From Ruminococcus flavefaciens (GTDB lineage: Bacteria > Bacillota > Clostridia > Oscillospirales > Ruminococcaceae): a stretch of 64,000 bases of DNA. Below the pieces are notes generated by a model that was not told the DNA's origin, did no database searches, and saw only the letters and a list, made by a program, of their open reading frames with translations. Each line of letters starts with the position of its first letter. The first letter of the stretch is position 1. The position numbers and the translations under genes were made by a program. This document shows, piece after piece, positions 57,998 to 64,000 of this stretch. The DNA lies in NCBI GenBank assembly GCA_902777125.1, contig CACYSQ010000008.1, forward strand, positions 80,580 to 144,579. The letters are read 5' to 3'.

Positions 57998-58310
57998 ATG
58001 AGCAGAGCTGTATCTTCGACTACGTACCGAAGCTGTCATCAACGCTGTCATGCTGGCAGCCGCGCAGATGGGTCTGAACCTCAAAAACGATGACAGAGCT
58101 GCAAACAGAGCCGAATTCAGCACAGGTATTTCCCTGACTTCATGGGGACAGACCGTTGAGACAGGCTGGGAGGTGCTCCCCGAAGGCAAAATAAAGGTAA
58201 ATGTAAAAAGCACTTCCGTTTATTGTTTGGAGCTGGCATCAAAGTCTAAGAACCGGAATAACGTTGTAGAATTCGTGAATGCGCTCAACTCCCTGCTTCC
58301 TCAGAAGTAA
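57998..58310 (+). pseudogene. Probable frameshifted small ORF
   Basis: From ATG 57998 the frame reads MSRAVSSTTY, then a +1 shift around 58026-58029 would continue as EAVINAVMLAAAQMGL and an uninterrupted ~90-residue stretch to the stop at 58310. The second part has the layout of a small alpha/beta domain (helix, two or three strands with SWGQTVETGW, final helix NNVVEFVNALNSLL). No ribosome binding site precedes the in-frame ATG at 58050. Either a decayed gene, a sequencing error or a real short gene starting at 58050. Confidence 0.4.
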
Positions 58311-58369
58311 GCAGGATAGGTCCGTAAAAGGCTCCGCACTACTTTAAGCTTTCCCACAATGTCATAAAA

Positions 58370-58402
58370 AATCCGGAAGTTTTTAAGCTTCCGGATTTTT
58401 TT
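58370..58402. terminator. Strong terminator, downstream of fba region
   Basis: 10-bp stem AATCCGGAAG/CTTCCGGATT, 8-nt loop, then TTTTT; A run on the other side makes it usable for the minus-strand DUF11 gene too. Confidence 0.9.
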
Positions 58403-58500
58403 GCGTGAACTTTATCTCATTGCGAAAAACAGGACAAATCCCGGGAAAGGCCTCCCTCAGAAAGCTTTCCCGGTCAGTCCTCATATATCGCCTATCGCAG

Positions 58501-59367
58501 TCAGATCCTGCCTGTGATAACGAGAGTGCTGATTCCCGGCTGAACGCTCCATGCGCCTGTTGCGGTATCCTGAGTGTAGGTCGCCGCCGGAACGCTTATC
58601 TGTCCGGCAGCAGAGGTAAATGTGCCTGTAGCCTCATCGTAGGTGTATTCCGTGCCCTCCGTCCACGGTGTACCGTTGAACGAAGCGGTGAGCTCGCTGA
58701 GAACAGGGTCGAATATATCGCTGAAGATGATATCGTCCGCAGTTGTTGCCTCAGTTGCTCCGGAATTCTGTATCACGAAGGTGTAGGTCACAGTGCCGTT
58801 CTCCTCGACCGCGGCGGGACTGAGTGACTTGCTTATCGAAAGAACAGGCTCTGCGGAGGGTGTTGTCACCGCAGAAACGGTTATCTCCGTAAGTCCTGCG
58901 CCTGTAACGGTCGCTGTGTTGGTTATCGAAGCGCCCTCGCCGTAGGGAGCGTACTGGTTCGTAGTAACAGCGTAGATTATCGCGGCATTTCCGCCGGCAG
59001 GTACGCTGATACCCGTTACTGTGAGAGGCGAAGTCGATGTTACCGTGGGTGCAGGCTGCTCAGTGCCGTTGACGTAGTATCTCACCGTGCCATCGGTATA
59101 GGTCAGCGGAACTACGGTGATTTTGGGCTGAGGGTCCTCGCCTGCCGTATATGCTCCGAGGTCGCTGGTAACGGTAAGACCGCTGACGTCCTCCGAGCCG
59201 TTATTGATAATGCTGATGATATAGACGTTTGAGCTGTCGGGAGAATAGGTCGCGATGACCGCGTCCATGTCAGCGGAAAGGACCTCCACTATCTCGCCGG
59301 CAGTAACGTTAGATGTCAGGACGTTTCCGTTGAAGGTAAGCGTCGCCTGATTATAGAAAGCTGCCAT
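58501..59367 (-). CDS. DUF11-repeat protein without signal peptide
   Basis: 288 residues, start after TTGGAGG. Three beta-rich units: an N-terminal segment (about 1-35, FYNQATLTFNGNVL) and two longer DUF11-like repeats (about 40-170 and 175-288) with SNVYIISIINNGSEDVSGLTV-type and NGTVTYTFVIQNSGATEA-type strands. Very Thr/Ser/Val-rich, no Cys, no Lys in long stretches, no signal peptide and no anchor. DUF11 domains are typical of surface or exosporium-like layers in Firmicutes, so non-classical export or a spore-surface role is conceivable. Confidence 0.75.
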   Translation of the reverse strand: MAAFYNQATLTFNGNVLTSNVTAGEIVEVLSADMDAVIATYSPDSSNVYIISIINNGSEDVSGLTVTSDLGAYTAGEDPQPKITVVPLTYTDGTVRYYVNGTEQPAPTVTSTSPLTVTGISVPAGGNAAIIYAVTTNQYAPYGEGASITNTATVTGAGLTEITVSAVTTPSAEPVLSISKSLSPAAVEENGTVTYTFVIQNSGATEATTADDIIFSDIFDPVLSELTASFNGTPWTEGTEYTYDEATGTFTSAAGQISVPAATYTQDTATGAWSVQPGISTLVITGRI

Positions 59368-59594
59368 AATGATTCCTCCAATTGACGCATCTGCGCCAGT
59401 TTAAGGGAGGGAGAGCTTCCCTCCCTCACTATCATTGTATGCACCGGCCGCAAAAATGCTACCGTTTTCGGGCGGACAGCACAGCGAGGTGCTTGTATAG
59501 CAGTTTTATTAGAATTATTGGTGTGTGCCGTTTTGATGAAAGTACTCTCAAACTCTATTCTAAGCCTTACTTTAGTTTTTTCCGTGACGGTACA

Positions 59595-59631
59595 AAAATG
59601 TCCGGAAGCATTTTAAGCTTCCGGACATTTT
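59595..59631. terminator. Strong bidirectional terminator after cdaAR
   Basis: 15-bp stem AAAATGTCCGGAAGC/GCTTCCGGACATTTT, loop ATTTTAA, 16 bp past the cdaR stop. Core TCCGGAAGC is shared with the terminator at 58370. The rest of 59368-59594 shows no gene. Confidence 0.9.
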
Positions 59632-59647
59632 AACTGCGCCGTTCACG

Positions 59648-60988
59648 TTAACTGGTCTTTTTCTCCTGTGTTTCGGTCTGTTTGGGAGTTTTTCTGATGA
59701 TGATCTTCGATCTTGTTACTGCCCAAACGTTGTTGTAATCCGAGCAGGTCACGGTGACGTCGTTCGAGAACTGCGTTACGTTCTCAGACGATGCGGTATC
59801 CGTTCCGAGGAGGTTGGATTCCACCGTGAAATCGCTTGCTGTGAGATCCTCGAGGACGTCCTCAGGTCCGACAACTGTTATCGTAAGGCTGTCTGACATA
59901 ACGGTATACTCATAATCGCTCGAAGGCTTGTTCCTGATATTGATAGCGTCCTTCGGAATGGTGAATTCGCGTGACACAAGTCCCTCGCTGTCGAAGGTAA
60001 CGGTAACGTTTCCGAGACCGCTGAGGTTTTTCAGTCCGGCGTTATCGAGAACCTTTGCAACATCGAAGGTCGTAGAATAATTGAGGATAATATCACTGAG
60101 CCTTATGCTGCCTATCTCAAGGGTATCCGGGAGATCGGTCTGTGAATTACCTGCGGCGATGACTACCGAATCACTTGAGAGCGAAATACGGTCCATGAGC
60201 CACTTTTTATCGAATTTAGGCGGATCGTTGGTTATGTTGACCGTAAGATCGACTGTTTTCTGCGTGAGAACAGGTATCTTTATCATGAAGCTGGTCTTGT
60301 TCATGGTCATCATTTCCTGATCTATAACGGAGCCGTCCTTTTCGTAGAGCTCTATCGAATCGCTCTGCACCGTATAGGAATCGTTCAGCGTTTCCGACTT
60401 GGAGCACACCGCATAGCACTTGTCGATCCTGTCGAGGTAAGCGGAAGGACCTGTTATAGCTATCTCGTCGGGCTCGCAGACGAACTCCTCATCGTTGATG
60501 ACCTTACCCTCTGCAAGGGATATATTCGGAGCTTTCGGGGTTATCTTGAAAGTTCTTGTGTCGTACTTATCGAACACTACCGTAGCTGTAGCGGGAGATA
60601 TCGAATCGACCTCATAGCTTATATTGCTGCTGCCCTTGACCTTTATAGTGAGGGTCTTCTTTCCTGTAGTGGTGATATTGCTGACATCGAGATAAGCGGT
60701 AAGGCTGTCGGAGTTCATATTACCGACCTGAGTACGGCTGCCCTTTATCTTGACATCGACGGTCTCGATATCGTGGGATATGATGCTGAGACCGTTTTCA
60801 TCGGCAGCGGTCCCGCTGATATCGAAGTCTATCTTGACATTCTGAATGGTCTTGGGTACCGAGGGGTAGAAGGTCATGGAGATAACGAACCATACCAGTA
60901 TCGCGAGGATTATCGAATATATCGCCAGCGAAAGATTATTCTGAGCACCCTTCAGCAGCTTTTTCTTGACCTTTGAAAGTATCTTCAA
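59648..60988 (-). CDS. cdaR: YbbR-domain regulator of c-di-AMP cyclase (CdaR)
   Basis: Membrane-anchored regulator of CdaA. TTG start at 60988 with AAGGAGG upstream, overlapping the cdaA stop. 446 residues: an N-terminal anchor (about 20-40), then four YbbR-like beta domains of ~85 residues each (about 45-430) and a basic tail (KIIIRKTPKQTE). Its location directly after cdaA matches Bacillus and Listeria, where the pair sits before glmM; glmM is not seen here. Confidence 0.92.
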   Translation of the reverse strand: MKILSKVKKKLLKGAQNNLSLAIYSIILAILVWFVISMTFYPSVPKTIQNVKIDFDISGTAADENGLSIISHDIETVDVKIKGSRTQVGNMNSDSLTAYLDVSNITTTGKKTLTIKVKGSSNISYEVDSISPATATVVFDKYDTRTFKITPKAPNISLAEGKVINDEEFVCEPDEIAITGPSAYLDRIDKCYAVCSKSETLNDSYTVQSDSIELYEKDGSVIDQEMMTMNKTSFMIKIPVLTQKTVDLTVNITNDPPKFDKKWLMDRISLSSDSVVIAAGNSQTDLPDTLEIGSIRLSDIILNYSTTFDVAKVLDNAGLKNLSGLGNVTVTFDSEGLVSREFTIPKDAINIRNKPSSDYEYTVMSDSLTITVVGPEDVLEDLTASDFTVESNLLGTDTASSENVTQFSNDVTVTCSDYNNVWAVTRSKIIIRKTPKQTETQEKKTS

Positions 60989-61863
60989 TCCTTCTTCCTC
61001 CTTTCCGAATGGGAGGAGAACAGCTTTTTGCCGGGAATGCTTATATCGCTGTTCTGCTGGTATATCTCGGTTTCAAGCAGATTTTTCAGCCTTTCGCGGG
61101 AATAGTCCCTTGTGAGGACGCCGTTCATCGCGACTGATATCTGACCTGTTTCCTCGGAGACAACGATCACGATGGCATCGGAGTTTTCGCTCATGCCGAT
61201 AGCGGCTCTGTGGCGTGAACCGAGGCGCTTGTTTATCTGCTCGTCCTTCTGAGGCTTGGGGAGGAAGCAGGCAGCGGCAAGTATCATGCCGTCGCGCATG
61301 ATGACAGCGCCGTCGTGGAGAGGGGTCTTGGGGTAGAAGATATTGCCGAACATCTCCTTGCTCGGGGTAGCATTGAGGATAGTGCCTGTTTCTATCTGTT
61401 CGCCGAGACGGACTTCACGCTCAACGACTATGAGCGCACCGGTGAGTGTCGCGGAAAGCTCTACGCAGGAATCGCATATCGCTTCGATAGCCCCCTCCCA
61501 CATCTCGGTAAGCTCGTCGCTGCTCTGACCGATACCGAACATACGCACACCGAACTTGGTGCGTCCGGCTTTTTCGAGGGCACGGCGAAGCTCCGGCTGG
61601 AACAGGATTATCATGGCGATGAGACCGTTATCGAGCACCTGCTTCAGGATATAGGAAATGGTCTTGAGCTGTAGGAAGCCGCTCACGAAATATCCGGCAA
61701 TGAGGATAACAATGCCCTTTACGAGCTGACCGGCACGGGTCTCGCGGATAAGCTTCAGAAGTATGTATATAATGTAAGCGAGTATCGCAACGTCGATTAT
61801 GTCTATAAATTCGAGCGTACTCAGGATACTCAGGAATGCGTCCTTGATATCTCTGAATGACAT
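60985..61863 (-). CDS. cdaA: Diadenylate cyclase CdaA
   Basis: Makes cyclic di-AMP from ATP, a messenger controlling potassium, osmolyte and wall homeostasis. The 292 residues have three N-terminal membrane segments (about 15-90) and a DAC domain (about 100-255) with the catalytic LHDGAVIM (near 190) and RHRAAIG (near 222) motifs. Start after AAAGGAG. Confidence 0.96.
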   Translation of the reverse strand: MSFRDIKDAFLSILSTLEFIDIIDVAILAYIIYILLKLIRETRAGQLVKGIVILIAGYFVSGFLQLKTISYILKQVLDNGLIAMIILFQPELRRALEKAGRTKFGVRMFGIGQSSDELTEMWEGAIEAICDSCVELSATLTGALIVVEREVRLGEQIETGTILNATPSKEMFGNIFYPKTPLHDGAVIMRDGMILAAACFLPKPQKDEQINKRLGSRHRAAIGMSENSDAIVIVVSEETGQISVAMNGVLTRDYSRERLKNLLETEIYQQNSDISIPGKKLFSSHSERRKKD

Positions 61864-62031
61864 ACTCTCACTCCTTTCGACTTTTTGTTCTACACATTAT
61901 GAATTTAGAATTGAAAATTGAGAATTGAGAATGAATGTGTCCGCCTAACGGCAAACGGCTCTAAATAATATTGCCGTCAGGCAATACCATAATTCTCCAT
62001 TCTCCATTTTAAATTCTACATTCTTTCTATG

Positions 62032-62062
62032 CTCCGGGAGGGCGGAAGCTCCGCCCCCGGAG
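62032..62062 (-). other. Structured leader of cdaA
   Basis: In the ~225-nt leader, outer CTCCGG/CCGGAG and inner GGGCGGA/TCCGCCC pairs form a long bulged hairpin. A family B unit (61937-61958) and low-complexity text lie nearer to the gene. No known riboswitch pattern recognised. Confidence 0.45.
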
Positions 62063-62094
62063 AAAGTGCTGACTGCACAGTTCTTCATAATACT

Positions 62095-62122
62095 ATTGTA
62101 CCACAAATTCAGATAATTTCAA
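62095..62122 (-). promoter_or_regulatory. Putative promoter of cdaA-cdaR
   Basis: Minus strand TTGAAA, 16-bp spacer ending TGG (extended -10), TACAAT, located just beyond the 3' end of the desulfurase gene. Confidence 0.6.
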
Positions 62123-62129
62123 TAGTTTT

Positions 62130-63269
62130 TTACTTATTTTTATTTTTAACGATTTGTTTTACCGTGCCGGCAAGTGATACCGCGTCCTGCGGTCTGCTGA
62201 ACACCGACGGCGAGAACCTCACTGTACCGTTTTTCGTGCCGAGAGAGCTGTGTGCGAGCGCCGCACAGTGAAAGCCTGCGCGGAGACAGTAGCCTGCCGC
62301 CGAAAGCGCCTCAGCAAGTTCCTCCGGAGGTATATTCTCCGCCGTAAATGATACTATTGGCGCATAGTCCGTTTTCTCGCTCCGGTAGACCTTTATCCCC
62401 GGGATATCCCTTATCTCCGCGATGAACCGACGGCATATGCCGTCCTCATGGCGGAATATCGCGTCCGTGCCTATCCGTTTTACGAATTCGCAGCCGGCTC
62501 TCAGCGACATTATCCCCGGGATATTGAGAGTTCCGCTCTCAAGCGCTTCCGGCAGCAGCAAGGGCTGTTCAAGGCTCTGCGAAGCCGTTCCTGTTCCGCC
62601 CTGAATTATCGGTGCTATCGGGAATTTCCCGCTGCTTATAAGAAGTCCCGTCCCGCTGAGACCGTAAAGTCCCTTGTGACCGGCTGTGCAGAGTATATCT
62701 ATGCCCTCGCCGATGTCAATGTCGAAAGTCCCGCAAGCCTGTGCGCCGTCCGCTATGAAGCAGATGCCCCTTTCGCGGCAAAGCTCCGCTATCTCGCGCC
62801 ACGGAAGAAGCTGTCCCGTGACGTTGCTCGCAAGAGTACACTCTATCGCCTTTGTGTCCGGACGTATCAGCCTCCGGAAGCTCTCAACAGTGCGTTCTGC
62901 GTCCGGATAGATCTCCGCGACCGAAAGCGTTATCCGCTTTTCCCTCGCAAGCGCAAATGCAGGCCTTGAAGCAGAATTGTGCTCGAGACTGCTTATGATG
63001 AGGTGTCCCCCATTCCGCATAACGCCCTGTACAGCCATATTCAGCGCATGGGTACAGTTGAGCGTGAAGACCGTGTTCTCCGGCTGTGCACCGAAGAAGT
63101 CCGCGATGTACTCCCGGGCAGAGTAAACGGCTGCCGAGCTTCTCATCGCGAGCTCATGTCCGCCGCGCCCGGCATTCCCTCCAAGACGCTCAGCGGCTCG
63201 CCTTGCTGCCATGATGACGCTTTCAGGCTTAGGAAAGGTCGTTGCGGCATTATCAAAGTTTACCGGCAT
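62130..63269 (-). CDS. Cysteine desulfurase-like class V aminotransferase
   Basis: PLP enzyme, 379 residues, opening VNFDNAATTFPKPESV. The PLP Lys is in LCTAGHKGLYGLSG (near 190), the substrate region ASNVTGQLLPW near 148 and the persulfide Cys in LRAGFHCAALAHSSLG (near 345), the last block resembling SufS-type enzymes. Overlapping the DUF3343 gene (translational coupling) suggests the pair passes sulfur or selenium from cysteine/selenocysteine to a carrier. Distinct from the NifS near thiI. Confidence 0.85.
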   Translation of the reverse strand: MPVNFDNAATTFPKPESVIMAARRAAERLGGNAGRGGHELAMRSSAAVYSAREYIADFFGAQPENTVFTLNCTHALNMAVQGVMRNGGHLIISSLEHNSASRPAFALAREKRITLSVAEIYPDAERTVESFRRLIRPDTKAIECTLASNVTGQLLPWREIAELCRERGICFIADGAQACGTFDIDIGEGIDILCTAGHKGLYGLSGTGLLISSGKFPIAPIIQGGTGTASQSLEQPLLLPEALESGTLNIPGIMSLRAGCEFVKRIGTDAIFRHEDGICRRFIAEIRDIPGIKVYRSEKTDYAPIVSFTAENIPPEELAEALSAAGYCLRAGFHCAALAHSSLGTKNGTVRFSPSVFSRPQDAVSLAGTVKQIVKNKNK

Positions 63270-63270
63270 A

Positions 63271-63489
63271 TCAGCCTCCTCCGCCCTGAAGCGTATACGG
63301 AACCGAATAGCGGTCGAGCACCTTCAGCGCTTCGCGGCAGCTCCCCCGTATCACCAGCGTGAAGCCGCAGCCTCCTCCGCCGGAAGAGGACTTCCGCTTG
63401 ACCTCGCAAGGAAAGCCTCTCGCTTTCAGAAGCTTCTCGCCCTTGACAGCGTAGGTGTAGGAAGGCATATCCGCAATACATATATTCAT
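63271..63489 (-). CDS. DUF3343 Se/S-carrier-like protein
   Basis: 72 residues from ATG 63489 (GGGGGG-type site upstream). Small fold with KSSSGGGGCGFTLVIRG (about 38-54), where the single Cys after a Gly run is the expected carrier residue, and a Gly-rich end. In other Firmicutes this Pfam family (named putative Se/S carrier) is beside a class V desulfurase, as here. Function not proven. Confidence 0.75.
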   Translation of the reverse strand: MNICIADMPSYTYAVKGEKLLKARGFPCEVKRKSSSGGGGCGFTLVIRGSCREALKVLDRYSVPYTLQGGGG

Positions 63490-63625
63490 ATTCGTCCCCC
63501 CTGACCGGAACCGGCAGTTCAGCCTGAACAGGGTACATAACATTATATGTATCTGTCCGCGAAAGGTGCAGGAGCCTTCCCGGACAGGGAGCAATATTGT
63601 TAAATAAAAAATATATTATCAGGGC

Positions 63626-63654
63626 TTTTCAAACACTGTAAAATATGGTATAAT
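63626..63654 (+). promoter_or_regulatory. Putative promoter of the UvrD/PcrA gene
   Basis: TTTTCA, 17-bp spacer ending TGG, TATAAT; weak -35, extended -10. The leader (63675-63742) holds a perfect CTGACC/GGTCAG hairpin and further GCCGG/CCGG pairs. Confidence 0.55.
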
Positions 63655-63760
63655 ATAATTAATTGATAATAAATGACACTGACCGGCGGTCAGGGGATCA
63701 CCGCGGTCGGCACCTCAGCCGGCGGCAAGCCGGATAGAATTCATATTTTGGAGAATGTTT

Positions 63761-64000
63761 ATGAGCAGTATTTCTTTTGACGAAGCCAGACGGGCAGCGC
63801 TGAAAAAGTATTTCAGCCGCATGAACGATATGCAGCAGGAAGCCGTTTTTGCAGTAAACGGTCCTGTTCTTGTGCTCGCAGGCGCAGGAAGCGGCAAAAC
63901 TACCGTTATTGTCAACCGCATCGCAAATATGATAAATTTCGGAAATGCCTACTATGACGATACCCGTTCCGGAAGCAGCGAGGATATACAGTTCCTCTGC
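63761..64000 (+). CDS. pcrA: UvrD/PcrA-type helicase, N-terminal part
   Basis: Superfamily 1A helicase, only the first 80 residues inside the window. After a start ATG with TTTTGGAGA upstream, the Q-motif (MNDMQQEAV, about 22-30) and Walker A ([10 protein letters not shown], about 42-51) are visible. AddA/RecB-like enzymes share these motifs, so UvrD versus PcrA versus another member cannot be decided here. Confidence 0.8.
   Translation, partial: MSSISFDEARRAALKKYFSRMNDMQQEAVFAVNGPVLVLAGAGSGKTTVIVNRIANMINFGNAYYDDTRSGSSEDIQFLC

Overview
The window looks like the chromosome of a cellulosome-producing Ruminococcus-type Firmicute (Oscillospiraceae/Ruminococcaceae). The evidence is a cohesin plus Thr-rich linker plus dockerin protein, two further dockerin proteins, class B sortases, clostridial sporulation-family proteins (SpoVG, SpoIID, SpoVD, a SpoIIQ-like M23 protein), AGGAGG ribosome binding sites and canonical sigma-A promoters with 17-bp spacers. 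No tRNA, rRNA, CRISPR array, transposase or prophage was seen.

Layout. Positions 1-13871 (all minus strand) hold a division and cell wall (dcw) cluster transcribed mraZ-rsmH-ftsL-spoVD-murE-mraY-ftsW-murG-murA-ftsQ-ftsZ, with a promoter and 10-bp-periodic MraZ boxes at one end and a terminator after ftsZ. murD, murF, murB and ftsA are not in it. Upstream lies a minus-strand operon cinA/pncC, two class B sortases and a secreted SpoIID-domain protein whose conserved blocks occur in circularly permuted order. Next come thiI with a cysteine desulfurase (sulfur transfer to tRNA). From 21.8 kb the direction changes: a YfhO-type membrane protein, a NUDIX hydrolase, spoVG divergent from murC-lexA, then zapA-U32 peptidase-dut-DUF4321 and the elongasome set mreBCD plus a class B PBP (to 36.2 kb).

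From 36.4 to 44.3 kb: trmB, a small Lys-rich protein, then a cellulosome neighbourhood (cohesin-dockerin adaptor, dockerin protein, CBM/dockerin/SGNH esterase, AraC regulator) interspersed with a coiled-coil membrane protein and MTA/SAH nucleosidase. From 44.5 to 49.9 kb: a DEAD-box RNA helicase with a 43-residue membrane protein after it, and a zinc-uptake operon zur-znuA-znuC-znuB with a perfect 9-3-9 palindromic operator beside its promoter. From 49.9 to 56.9 kb: two zinc-ribbon membrane proteins, an AEC transporter, a degenerate ROK regulator, VanZ-like and M23 proteins and an unrecognised membrane protein with internal repeats. From 57 kb to the end: class II aldolase, a likely frameshifted ORF, a DUF11 protein between two look-alike terminators, cdaA-cdaR (c-di-AMP synthesis), a cysteine desulfurase paired with a DUF3343 Se/S-carrier-like protein, and the start of a UvrD/PcrA helicase.

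Intergenic DNA is unusual. Several families of short palindromic repeats recur in both orientations (an ~89-bp element with five copies, a GTGTCCGC/GCGGAC hairpin family, a 26-bp and a 57-bp element), together with low-complexity purine- or pyrimidine-rich strings. The strongest candidates for new biology are the permuted SpoIID protein with its sortase operon, the ~89-bp repeat family, the repeat-containing 398-residue membrane protein and the DUF11 cassette. Starts were reassigned wherever a clear ribosome binding site supported an internal codon. All family assignments come from reading motifs, without database searches.
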